DNA of 64,000 nucleotides from Tilletia caries. Lineage: Eukaryota > Basidiomycota > Exobasidiomycetes > Tilletiales > Tilletiaceae. A program made the translations under genes and the position numbers. Under the pieces are notes generated by a model. It saw only the letters and a program-made list of their open reading frames with translations. It did not search any database and was not told the origin of the DNA. This document shows, piece by piece, positions 1-9,013 of the stretch. The stretch is from NCBI GenBank assembly GCA_032718865.1, contig JALUTQ010000046.1, positions 620,001-684,000 of the forward strand. The letters are read 5' to 3'. Every line of letters begins with the position of its first letter. The stretch's first letter is position 1.

Positions 1-738
1 CTCCGCTTGCAGAAGTGTAAGGGCTTCGTGGAGCTCATCGACATTTGCCATCGACGAGGCAAGATCGACATCATAATGCCGATCTACTGGGGTTCTCTCG
101 ACGATCTCATCGGTCAAGAGTTGGGTGGACTTCAACACGAAACGGCACGCAACCTCTCAATGCAGCTACTGCTCGCTGTGGGCGCTATGCATCGCCTCGG
201 ACTGGCTCATCTTGACATCAAGCCGGGCAACATTCTGCTCAACGCCGCAGGAACGCTTCACATCAGCGACTTCGGCAAGGCCGCGGAGGTCGGAACGACA
301 GCAGAAGCGGGCACCGTCGGCACGGTGGGGTATAGCGCACCAGAGTGCTTGATCGGTATGGCCCAAGCAACCTTCCAGTCGGACGTATGGTCAACTGGAT
401 GTGTAGTGGCAGAGATTTATCGGGGACGCTCCCTGTTCTCTGCCGAGGACGGACTTGACTCTATGAAGGAAATACTTCGCTTCACTGGCCATCACGGCGG
501 TCGCATTTTCAGCCGCAACAGCTTCACCAAGAACACTACACTTCTCCCTACGACATACAGCCCATTCCGTGCAGATGGCCGCGAGCGCTTGATGGACCTT
601 CCCGTTCACGCCGTCAGCTTGATAATTGCCATGCTCAGGCTCGAGCCCATGCAGCGACCTCATGTCGCAACTCTTTTCCAGCACTCCCTCTTCACCGAGG
701 TCATCATGCCGGACCGAATGCCCTCTACCTCTCGTTAA
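1..738 (+). CDS. Protein kinase, CDK-like (5' end outside window)
   Basis: This is the C-terminal part of a Ser/Thr protein kinase; the frame is open to the first base, so the N-lobe lies upstream. Counting from the codon at nt 7, the catalytic loop reads HLDIKPGN at about residues 68-75 (HLD instead of HRD), DFG lies at 88-90 and the APE motif (SAPE) at 110-113, followed by a C-lobe with DVWSTGCVVAEI. The fold looks like the CMGC group (CDK-like), but the PSTAIRE region that would prove a CDK is not in the window. No intron interrupts the visible part. The stop at 738 is only about 90 bp from the left end of the hAT element, so that element sits in the immediate 3' flank and could supply or disturb the terminator. 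Confidence 0.85.
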   Translation, partial: LRLQKCKGFVELIDICHRRGKIDIIMPIYWGSLDDLIGQELGGLQHETARNLSMQLLLAVGAMHRLGLAHLDIKPGNILLNAAGTLHISDFGKAAEVGTTAEAGTVGTVGYSAPECLIGMAQATFQSDVWSTGCVVAEIYRGRSLFSAEDGLDSMKEILRFTGHHGGRIFSRNSFTKNTTLLPTTYSPFRADGRERLMDLPVHAVSLIIAMLRLEPMQRPHVATLFQHSLFTEVIMPDRMPSTSR

Positions 739-847
739 CCCTCCGAAGGAGTGGTCCTGTAGCAATTGCAATCGGCGTGAGCCTTGTTTGACTCTACTCT
801 CACGAGCTCCGGAAAGGACATACATGATACAGGGCTACCATATCTCT

Positions 848-985
848 GCTGAAAGCGACTGAAAGTAGCTGTAAGTGACTTCGACAGCTACTTACAGTGA
901 TACTTTAAGTTACTTTCAGTCAACTATAAGTTACTTTAAGTCAACTTATAGTAGCTTTCAGTTGACTTGCAGTAACTAGCAGTTG
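848..985. repeat. hAT left subterminal repeats
   Basis: A run of short degenerate copies of AGTnACTT / AAGTnACT in both orientations just inside the left end of the hAT element. Such arrays are usual transposase-binding platforms in hAT elements; binding here is inferred only. Confidence 0.6.
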
Positions 986-1086
986 ACTTCACTGGCTGGA
1001 TCTCGTCGAAGCATCAGATCAACTCGAATTCGTATCTATTTCTTGTTCAACTACACATCGTACCACGGCTGGTCGCATCGCGATGG

Positions 1087-4000
1087 CTAAGCTGCACTTG
1101 CCTTGTTGGAGCGTTCAGCGGTCTTGCCCACTGTAGCGTCGAATGCGGCATTGGGGTCGCAGCCGCCGAGGATGAGAGAGTTGGAGATCACCAAATGACG
1201 GAGCGTGGTGGGTCCAAGAGGCCGCCTGTTTGACACGTATCTGCCGGCACGCGAGAAGACTCGCTCTACAGCGGAAGTTGAGGCCGGCGCGCAGAGGTAC
1301 TTGCGAGCAACCTTCGACAGGATTGGTAGGTTTTTTCGTTGTCACGCCACCACCCGAGAATGACGTCTTCGTCTGCATCTGGTCCAGGAGCAGTCCCTTG
1401 CCAGGGATACCGGCCTCCGAAATAGGCCTCAACATCCGAGTTCTTCGGAATGACGTGGGCCTCCATGCCCGCCACTGGTGCCCGCTTCCATTTGTCCTTC
1501 TTTGGGCTGGGACTAGCAAGGATCGCATGAGCAGGCTCTTTCGTGCGCGAAACGTATTGGGCTACTTCGTCCTCGATCAAGGAACGAGCGCGGGTAGCCA
1601 GCCCGGGATAGTCGCGCTCGAGTATGCTCAGCCGGTACTTGGGGTGGAGAGCAGTGGCGATGATGATCGACTTGGTGCTGGCGGCGAGAGTCTGGTACCG
1701 TCGAATCTTGGTGCGCATCTTCTCCATAGCTTGAATGTAAAGATCAGCAGCCCCGTTGTCCCTGTCCTTCGCGAAAGGATCTTTTCGGGTCGGTCCGTTC
1801 AGCTTCTCCTTCGCGCTGTTGATCTCGACAGAGAGGACGTGCACCAATACGGCGAAGCGGGCCAGCATCTTGCAAGCGTGTCCATCGTTCTTTTTCGAAC
1901 TCGAGGGTGCGCTCCTGCACATACTCTCCGATGTCGTGGATGTTCTCCAGCAGAGAGAACTCGCGATCGCTCAGGGTCAGGTCCGTGTACCCGTTTGGGC
2001 CTTGACGCTTTGAATTCTTGCAGACGAAGTTGTAGCCTTCCGGGACCTTGATGGCGAAGTGTAGCTGCTCAGAACGGCTGTTCCAGCGTGTGTGGTTGAG
2101 CTTGGGTGGCATCGCCTTTGCTTGCTTCTTTGCTTGCTTCCTTGCTGTACGGCTCTTCCCGTCCCCGCTGTATATCATCTTCATTAACTTGACGAACTCG
2201 CGCTTGGACTCGGATGAGCTATGGACGACCTTGGCGAAGCGGGCGATTTTTCCGAGGGGTCCCGAAATCTGGAGGGGTTCGTCGGAGGAAGGTACTTCTT
2301 CTTCGGGTCCGGGCTGCGTCGCTTCTTCTCCGTCCTCGTCCTCCTCTTCGGCTATGGGGGGCAGCTGACGAAGGTCGCGCATCAACGACAGAGCAGCTCG
2401 AGCCTCCTTAGGGTCGACAAAGATGTCATCGTCGTCGTCGAGTCCCACCACTTCTCCAGTTCCGGCATCTTGAGTATCAGCATCTTTAGCGGCGAGGAAC
2501 CCTTCTCCCTCCTCGTTCTCCGACTCTCCAGCAGCTTCGGCATCCTTCCCGCCTGAAGGCGGCAACTTGGTAGCCTTGGTAGGTATGGCGACATCCTCCT
2601 CCGTGCCGTCTGGAGCAGCTCCCAGTACCCCCGTTCCATCGGCGCAAGAGACCCCCAGCACTCGGTAGAGGTCTTGCATCGCTCGATTCAAAGCATGGTT
2701 GAAGCAATAGATGACGTGGTCCGCCTGTCGATGAACTGGCTGACCGCTGCTCGAGTTCTCTTGAAACTCCTCGGGCTCGTCCAATTCTTCGTCTAAGACC
2801 TTGTCCACGGCCGACTCTTGCTCGATGATTGAGGACATCCGGCCGTTGGACGAAGCGGCGTCCACAACGAGGATCCCGGTCCAAAGATCGTAGATCCCAT
2901 GCCTCTTGAGGGCCTTCACGAGATGAGCAGCAAACGTAGCTCCTCCGTGGCGGCCTCTGAGGACGGCGAAGTCGAGAACGAATTGGCAGTATTTCCATTC
3001 GGAGTCGAGGTAGGTGACCACGAAAGCCACGAATGTATGGCGTTGAGAAGGAGAGCTCCACGCATCCTGCAGGATGGCGAAGGGAGTGCGACTTCTTTTG
3101 ATGGCGTTGAGTGCTTGGTCGAGCAGCGAATCGCAAAATCGCTCCAAATCAGTGACGATGGTTCGAGCGGACATAAGTCCTTGGACGGCGACAGGACTGG
3201 CCGCCGTGATGAGAGCCCTCAACCATGGGCTGGACGGTGCCGTGAACGGCAAGGCATCCATGATGACCCAGAGCAGTGCCTTCTGCCTGACAACGGAGGC
3301 CTGAACCTCATGGGCGCGGTGCCGTTGGCCGTTAACCCACGAGTCGAGACTTCGTTGGCCAAGACCGGCGAAAGACGACGTGCCGTCCTTGATGTTATCA
3401 CCGAACGGTGCGCCGGCGGGCTGGGCCTGCTCAACCTTCTTCACGGGGGGCTTGAAGACTCCGAGAAGAGACTTGTCGAGAGGATTGTACAGTCGCTTGC
3501 AGGGGGACTTGCTGGTCTTGGGGTTGAGATGCAGAGAGAGGTTGGACCGATTGGTCGGGTGTCCGGTGTAGTGATTCCCGCAGAGTCGGCACTCCCATTT
3601 CTCGACGATGACGGTATATTGCGCTCCCGTCTTGTTGCGATGTCGATTTTGGGTGGTCGTCTTGACATGCCGAAAGAAGCGAGTGACGTTCTGAGCGTCT
3701 TCATCTTCTTCCTCATCGATGATCTCGATCACTTCAGGCTCCGACTTGCGTGGCTTCTTCGCCTGTTGCAGGTGGGTGGCGCTTCCTGACGACGGACGGG
3801 ACCCCTTGCGACGCCGTTTGCGACGGTTCGGCGCGTCGTCGTCGTTGTCGTCCTCCGAGAAGTCCGAGGAGGAGTCATCGGAACCATCGCGTCCGCGAAG
3901 GGCGTTGTTGTATTCCTTTCGCTCTTGGTGGTTCATTTTGCGAGGGGGCTTCGCCTTCTTGATGCTTTCTTCTTGCCTTTGGACTTAGCTGGACTGAGAT

Positions 4001-4862
4001 CCGAAGCGACGATGTTGTCTTCTTCGCTGAACTCGTCCTCGTCGTCAACGTCCTTGTCGTTGTAGTTTCCATCGGCGAGACTGTCGTCAGAGTAGTTCGC
4101 TGTGGCAAGGTTGACGGCGGTGGCGGCGGCAGTGCCGCTGGAACGCTTGCGAAGTCGAGAAGGTTCGTCTTGCTCGTAATCCGAAAAGCGAGAATTGGGT
4201 TTGCGAATCCGCTTCGACTATGGCAGACGAGAAAACATGGATCAGTCAATAAGGGAGGCGTATGGACGACGGTATTGGATTGGACACTCACCGAATCACG
4301 CGGTGCAGCAGCGGACGTGGACCCAGCGGCGACGGAAGACGAACTAGCAGCCGGGTTCTTCGAGACGACCTGAGCCGCTAGAGGGGCTCGTTGCGACTGG
4401 GAGGGATGAGTTCCGTCCAGAAGCTGCCTCAAAGTGTCCTCCGTCGCTTCTTGCTGGAAGGTTTTCCACAATGCTTCACCTTCCTGAGTGAAAGCGACTG
4501 GCTGCGGATGCAAAGAGAGATATGAACGTCAATGCAGATACCAGAAGGCATGATAAGCAGGTCATTCTCTCACCCGTTCGAGCCAGATGTCGTCTTCGGG
4601 ACAACCGACAGGTAGCTGGTCTGCGTGTCTCCTATCGTCGAGAAAATTCCCCTGTACTCTTCCTTCATGCCGAGCTGGAAGTTGTGTTCTTGGAGAGGCG
4701 AAGTGGAGCCAGATTGAGCTCGTGAAGCTGTGTCTCGAGGTCGTCGTTGAAAAGTCCTTCGAAGCAGGTGGCGCCCATGATTTCGAGGAGGCGACGATCC
4801 TTGTCATACTGGGTGAGGTTGAATGGAGTCTTCTTGCCCGGAGGCTGGACAGCCTCGGTCAT
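1087..4862 (-). pseudogene. hAT transposase, frameshifted
   Basis: The gene reads right to left. It starts near 4862 (MTEAVQPPGKK), has at least one intron near 4290-4215, then a long exon. A BED-type zinc finger (WECRLCGNHY...H) lies near 3600-3510, the DDE-like core with ILQDAWSSPSQRH and ILVVDAASSNG near 3120-2840, an acidic insertion near 2450-2270, and the hAT C-terminal dimerisation block at 1370-1090 with the hallmark APASTSAVERVFS. The frame must be shifted by 1 nt at about four places: near 4680, near 3950 (just before MNHQERKEY), near 1900 (short A run) and near 1330, where TYPIL is broken by a missing C. The stop is TAG at 1089-1087. Domain order is complete, so the copy is recent but probably inactive. 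Confidence 0.75.
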
Positions 4863-5014
4863 GATAGCGTGGAGCGACTGAGGTGAGGAATGCGGAATGC
4901 TGCTGGATGCGTTGTGGATGGGCGATGGCGATGGTGAGGCGTTGGGTAGGTGGACGGTGTGAAGAGGTGAAAGGGCTGAGCGGCGAGGTTCCGTGAGAAC
5001 TGAAAACTGCGGGA

Positions 5015-5368
5015 ACTGTAAAAGTCACAGTTGTAGTCACTTTCAAGGACTGTTAGGTGACAATTTTGAAGGGCAAAACTGTGACTTAAAATACTTTTTA
5101 AGTTACAGTTATGTGACATAATAAGTTTTTAAGTTACAGTTACTTTGAGACTTTGTCTACAGTAACTGCTAGTTACTGCTACAGTGACTTAAACAGTGAC
5201 TTAAACTGAGGTTGGAGGTCCGTGCGCGAGGAGAAAATACAGTAACTGTAGTAACTTAAAGTAACTTAATTGTAACTGTAACTGTACTGTAGGCGCTGGC
5301 GGTAAGTTATAACTGTAACTGTACTGTACTGTATACCCAAAATGGACAACTGTAAGTAACTGTCCGAG
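5015..5368. repeat. hAT right subterminal repeats
   Basis: An AT-rich arm with about 20 copies of ACTGTAAC/GTTACAGT/AAGTTAC in both orientations, matching the motif family of the left arm. No coding frame makes sense here. Confidence 0.65.
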
Positions 5369-5373
5369 CCTTG

Positions 5374-5659
5374 CGGGGAATGACGGCAAAATTTGGCGAT
5401 GGAGAACACAAGCGTCTTTTCCGCCTCGGTACGCACTTGGATCAGTTGATCTCGCGATCAACCCAAGCTTCAGCAAAAAAGCGTTACCGAATGCGCCGCG
5501 CCGCAAATCGACTGCGTGCAAGAATCCGGCATCTGGTCGACGAGCTCCATTGGAAGCTGCGTGGCTACCTCAAGCAAAATTTCGACACTGTGCTGCTGCC
5601 AACATTCAACGCGCACCAGATGTCTCGGCGAGGTCAAAGGCGGATCGGGCGAAAGACAG
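5374..5659 (+). pseudogene. Fanzor (TnpB-like nuclease), left fragment
   Basis: The open frame encodes a segment typical of the middle of Fanzor/TnpB proteins: KFGDGEHKRLFRL, then LDQLISRS, a basic helix (KKRYRMRRAANRLRARIR), HLVDELHWKL, and DTVLLPTFNAHQMSRRGQRRI, which corresponds to the region around the second RuvC acidic site. The N-terminal part with the first RuvC aspartate is absent; the frame begins directly at the right end of the hAT element. At the other end the frame is cut after GRKT by an LTR element and resumes at 8039. The family assignment rests on this motif order plus the zinc ribbon in the right fragment. The gene cannot make a full nuclease. Confidence 0.8.
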
Positions 5660-5928
5660 TGTACTAAACTAGACAAGCTGTACTAGTAGTATGTGCGAGT
5701 GACAATGTGAAGAGCGATGATGAATGACAAGGATAAAGAACTAAGTACAAGGATGAGCTCGGGAAGGGAAAAGATGAGGAGGAGAGAAAAGTGTGACGTG
5801 GGAAAAGTGGAAGGAAGTGGAGGCAGGGTGTTGCTATGCGAGGTGCGTGAGAAGAGAAGAGAGCGGAAAGATAAGAGAGGGAAGAGAGGAGATAAGATAA
5901 CAGGACCACGTGGACGCTGTCCAGCACA
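5660..5928 (-). repeat. LTR, copy 1 (3' LTR on minus strand)
   Basis: It begins TGTACTAAACTAG and ends CCAGCACA on the plus strand. It matches 7767-8035 base for base as far as I compared. The interior is rich in purine on the plus strand and has no plausible gene. Confidence 0.9.
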
Positions 5929-6137
5929 TGCCCACCGACAAAAGACGACTGTCCCGAGTCGTCAATGCAACGAGGATGCTTGAGAAAGATAGGCAAAGGA
6001 GGAGCGCAGAGAAGTGTGGCATGGTGAGAACAGGTGCAAAAAGGGGCTTGATGCAATCCGAGGCGGACGATGAGACCCCGGGACAGGAAAAGTGAATGGA
6101 GGCCGGAAAAAGTGATGCGTGCAGGTTGCAAGGACAG

Positions 6138-7625
6138 TCAACGTCGAGGTCGGAGGCCGTGGGGAGAAAATAGGTGGTCGTGGGGCGCAGAGCAAAAAGT
6201 CATGGATGCGAGGGTGGTGCAGTACGAGGCAGCTGCAGCAACAAGGTGATGAAGTAGTGGCGCGATCATCGTCGACCCAGTCGGCGCGGTGGAAAAGGAG
6301 AGCGGAAGTGATGGGCTGAACAAGGGTGCCGATGGAGGGGAATGAAAGGGTCTCGCGTAGCCTGGGTATACGTCGGGAGCACCAGGCACGGCACGTTCCG
6401 CTCCCGAATGTGGTGATGCAGAAACTGGCGGTTGTGACTGGGACAGGCCGCAAGTGTTGAACGCCCGGATAGGCGCGACGTCCGAAGCCATCTTTGATGC
6501 AGCGGTGAGACCCTGACGTAAATCGAACAGCGCAGCCTGCACGCGTTGGAGAGCGGTGTGTGCGGAACGAACGCAAGATTGTGCCGTAGAAGACAGTGAG
6601 GAGGGTGCAGTTGTTGAAGCCGGAACGAGGGTGTAGTGGGGAGAGGCAGGCGATAAAGCTTCGCATGAAAAACCGGGGAGGACGGAATCGGTGCGGGAAG
6701 GAAGTGCACCGGCCACCAGCATCGCCCGTCTCGCGTCCATCCACCCTTGTCGGAAACGTCGCAAGGCGATGGTGAGGGTATCAAGGCTGGATGAGCAGGA
6801 TGTAAAGCTGACATCACCGACCTTGGTCGATACCGGAGGGGCGGAAGTCGATGATGAGACCGAATTCTTCCCTATGGGTTGCGGAGCGTCGTGAGCAGCG
6901 GGAGAGACCGTAGGCGATGAAGGAGTGGGGCCACACTGCAACTCCGAGGTCGGCATCAACGTGGGCGAACAAAGCACTGCTGTGCACGGAGATGAAGAAG
7001 GCAGGACCGCTGCCGATCGCGGTGGTGGTGTGGGGACCGATGACGGGGAAGCTTGCACCGCAGAGTTGCTGGAAAGATGAGCGGGCTTGTGCGATGAATG
7101 CGGAGGGTCGGACGCAGGTAAGGACGATATCAGAGCGGCGTAGGAGAAAACGGGAGGTGCCTCCGAGTGGGTCGCAGCAGGGTCTGGAATGTCCACCTCT
7201 GTTGAAGTACCGGGCGAGCAGCCACGCTCCTGCTCCGCTCGCATCTCTGCCGCCATCATCCGCACCATATCGAGCTCCATATCCACCCCACAGCTCAGGC
7301 TGAGAGTTTCCACCTCCACACGGAATCGCACCGCGGTCTTCAGGCCGTGCCGATGCTTGGGAAACGCGACGATGTCACCGTTGCGAAGAAGGACAGGTTT
7401 CGAATGAAGAAGCTGGTGGTTGAGATAGACGCCTAGGTCGGAACGCGAAGACCAAAGGGAAGGAGACGCCCCCCAGAGCTGTACACGACCCTCGTCGTCC
7501 AGAAAGAAATCGAGGTCCAACAGCGCGTCGTCGATAATGTTGGAATGCTTGAGACGAGGATGTAGAAGGAAAGAGAAGGACTTGAGGGACGGATCGAAAG
7601 GCGTGAACTTGATGAAGGTGAGCAT
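6138..7625 (-). CDS. FHA-like domain protein carried between LTRs
   Basis: An uninterrupted 495-codon frame starting at the ATG 7625-7623. The first ~105 residues look like a forkhead-associated fold: DLGVYLN at 63-69, VLLRNGDIVAF at 78-88 and the closing strand FRVEV at 101-105, equivalent to the GxFxNG...L.nGDiI.fG pattern of FHA domains. The first half (GR and SRxH sites) is poorly conserved, so phosphothreonine binding is uncertain. The remaining ~390 residues are Ser/Pro/Thr-rich and look disordered. There is no intron although host genes here are intron-rich, which fits capture of a processed transcript. It is the only ORF of size in the element and has no resemblance to Gag or Pol that I can see. 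An unusual Gag is the main alternative. Confidence 0.6.
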   Translation of the reverse strand: MLTFIKFTPFDPSLKSFSFLLHPRLKHSNIIDDALLDLDFFLDDEGRVQLWGASPSLWSSRSDLGVYLNHQLLHSKPVLLRNGDIVAFPKHRHGLKTAVRFRVEVETLSLSCGVDMELDMVRMMAAEMRAEQERGCSPGTSTEVDIPDPAATHSEAPPVFSYAALISSLPASDPPHSSHKPAHLSSNSAVQASPSSVPTPPPRSAAVLPSSSPCTAVLCSPTLMPTSELQCGPTPSSPTVSPAAHDAPQPIGKNSVSSSTSAPPVSTKVGDVSFTSCSSSLDTLTIALRRFRQGWMDARRAMLVAGALPSRTDSVLPGFSCEALSPASPHYTLVPASTTAPSSLSSTAQSCVRSAHTALQRVQAALFDLRQGLTAASKMASDVAPIRAFNTCGLSQSQPPVSASPHSGAERAVPGAPDVYPGYARPFHSPPSAPLFSPSLPLSFSTAPTGSTMIAPLLHHLVAAAASYCTTLASMTFCSAPHDHLFSPHGLRPRR

Positions 7626-7766
7626 CTGGAAGGCGTTGAGGAAAGAGGCGAGGATTGAGAGGTAGAAGAAGTAGGAGAAGGGTAAAGGTGAGAGGGAAAG
7701 GGTTGTTGCTGGTGGGGTTTCTACCTGCGTCAGTCGCTCAGTAGAAGGGATCCACTTTCATCACCA

Positions 7767-8035
7767 TGTACTAAACTAGACAAGCTGTACTAGTAGTATG
7801 TGCGAGTGACAATGTGAAGAGCGATGATGAATGACAAGGATAAAGAACTAAGTACAAGGATGAGCTCGGGAAGGGAAAAGATGAGGAGGAGAGAAAAGTG
7901 TGACGTGGGAAAAGTGGAAGGAAGTGGAGGCAGGGTGTTGCTATGCGAGGTGCGTGAGAAGAGAAGAGAGCGGAAAGATAAGAGAGGGAAGAGAGGAGAT
8001 AAGATAACAGGACCACGTGGACGCTGTCCAGCACA
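7767..8035 (-). repeat. LTR, copy 2 (5' LTR on minus strand)
   Basis: Direct repeat of 5660-5928 at an offset of 2107 bp. Its right edge is followed by cagtcagagcc, the continuation of the Fanzor gene. Confidence 0.9.
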
Positions 8036-8282
8036 CAGTCAGAGCCATGATGACGTGGGCGCACGGTCGCTTCAGAAGCCGATTAAATGAAGCTATGGAG
8101 GTGGTCGAGGTGGTGGAGGACTGGACATCCAAGGTCTGCTCAACGTGCGGCACGGTCAATCACAGACTTGGAGGCAGCGAAATCCACCGCTGCCCCGGAT
8201 GTCTCACAGTCTCGGATCGAGACGTCAATGGCGCGAAAAACATTTTCCTCCACTGGAAATATGATTTTTCTCAACCAGTGAC

Positions 8283-8392
8283 AGCGACATATTCTCTTTT
8301 TTTCTTTTTTTCCTTTTTGCTCCACATTTTTCTTTTCTCTTTCTTTTTTCGCTTTCTTTTCCCCTTTTTGCCTTTTCTTTTCGGAAAAATGC
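8283..8392. repeat. Pyrimidine-rich tract
   Basis: About 110 bp almost only of T and C directly after the Fanzor coding part. It lies between the gene and a short palindrome and may belong to the 3' untranslated or end region of the Fanzor element. Confidence 0.6.
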
Positions 8393-8393
8393 C

Positions 8394-8413
8394 GCCGATC
8401 ACACGTGATCGGC
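8394..8413. repeat. Perfect 9-bp hairpin after Fanzor
   Basis: GCCGATCAC, two bases, then GTGATCGGC: a perfect inverted repeat. It lies about 100 bp after the presumed Fanzor stop, where a guide-RNA scaffold or element end would be expected in TnpB-like systems. That role is inference. Confidence 0.55.
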
Positions 8414-8477
8414 GTTTGGGAGCTGTACCCCTTTGGCTTCGGCCATTGCACTAGTCTGCATATAGTACAGGCTTGAA

Positions 8478-8699
8478 ATGCAGCATTTCCCACCTTCCAG
8501 TTTGCGACCAGCTTCGTCCGTCGACCTCTCGCTCAGTCGAGAGGAGGCTCAAGCGTTTCATGCTGCGCTTCGGGCGCTCGAAACTTCTATTATTCTTTCG
8601 TTGAGAGACAGCGAGACAGCTCTGAGGCGGAAACGGGGAAGAAACAACGAGGAAACGGAAAGAATGTCCATCGGTAAACTGTTCACGCATGCTGAGTAG
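8478..8699 (+). CDS. Small ORF, unknown
   Basis: A 73-codon ATG frame preceded by TATAGTA at 8461. The predicted product has one charged helix (EEAQAFHAALRALE). I see no domain and no neighbour of matching function. It could equally be chance; the rest of 8455-8773 shows nothing else. Confidence 0.2.
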   Translation: MQHFPPSSLRPASSVDLSLSREEAQAFHAALRALETSIILSLRDSETALRRKRGRNNEETERMSIGKLFTHAE

Positions 8700-8773
8700 T
8701 GCCCGAGCCATGCGTCCAAGTTGCGTTGACTTGGTTTAGCGACCAGGCGGCGGGCGTCCCCGTTTGTGGCAAG

Positions 8774-8978
8774 TCAATGAGAGGGAGCCTTCCCACCTCG
8801 CCCCCGAATCCGCCGCCGGACCATTCCAGCTCCCGCACCAGTTCCCGAGACCGGCTCAGATGGCGGAGGAGCACTGTTGGACGCAGAGGCAGGGATGTAG
8901 GCCACTCCTGGCGGCGTCAGCGTAGAGAAGACCGGAGCATACGTTGGTGGACTTAGGGCCTGAGCGGTTGAGGACGAT

Positions 8979-9013
<35 letters not shown>

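Larger units (their letters stand above)
830..5373 (-). mobile_element. hAT-type DNA transposon
   Basis: A 4.5-kb element whose left end starts CAGGGCTACC at 830; the right end reads GAGCCTTG up to 5373, giving an imperfect inverted end CAGGGCT/CAAGGCT. The motif GACAG(C/T)TACTTACAGT occurs in both arms in inverted orientation (about 883-898 left, 5350-5366 right). The inside carries a BED-finger/hAT transposase on the minus strand. No clean 8-bp target duplication is visible (left flank acatgata, right flank cggggaat), so either the ends have been altered or one boundary is a few bases off. Immediately right of the element the Fanzor reading frame begins. Confidence 0.7.
5660..8035 (-). mobile_element. 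Non-autonomous LTR element with FHA-like cargo
   Basis: Two direct repeats of 269 bp flank an 1838-bp interior. Each repeat has TG...CA ends in either orientation. The element is read on the minus strand, the strand of its only long ORF. In that orientation the bases after the first LTR start TGGTGATGAAAG, a possible primer-binding site because they start with TGG; no clear polypurine tract precedes the second LTR. There is no gag, protease, RT or integrase. The insertion is dated as young because the LTRs look identical. The flanks repeat CAG (or 4/5 bases, gacag/cacag), and removing the element plus one copy restores the Fanzor frame. Confidence 0.85.
8039..8454 (+). pseudogene. Fanzor (TnpB-like nuclease), right fragment with zinc ribbon
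   Basis: The frame resumes with VRAMMTWAHGRFRSRL, the usual segment after the second RuvC site, then VVEVVEDWTSKVCSTCG...HRCPGC, a four-cysteine zinc ribbon, and DRDVNGAKNI, which holds the third RuvC aspartate. This end of the protein is therefore well preserved. After about residue 85 the frame runs into pyrimidine-rich DNA and stops at 8454; the true C-terminus was probably near 8300. Together with 5374-5659 it forms one gene interrupted by the LTR element. Confidence 0.85.

Noticed and set aside
5961..6744. 260-codon minus-strand frame overlapping the FHA-like ORF
   Set aside because: Shadow frame, rich in Pro/Ser/His/Arg, with no domain; the 495-codon frame has the better start and the FHA-like pattern.
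5717..8090. Identical ~88-codon plus-strand ORFs in both LTRs
   Set aside because: They repeat only because the LTRs are direct repeats; composition is low-complexity Arg/Glu from purine-rich DNA.
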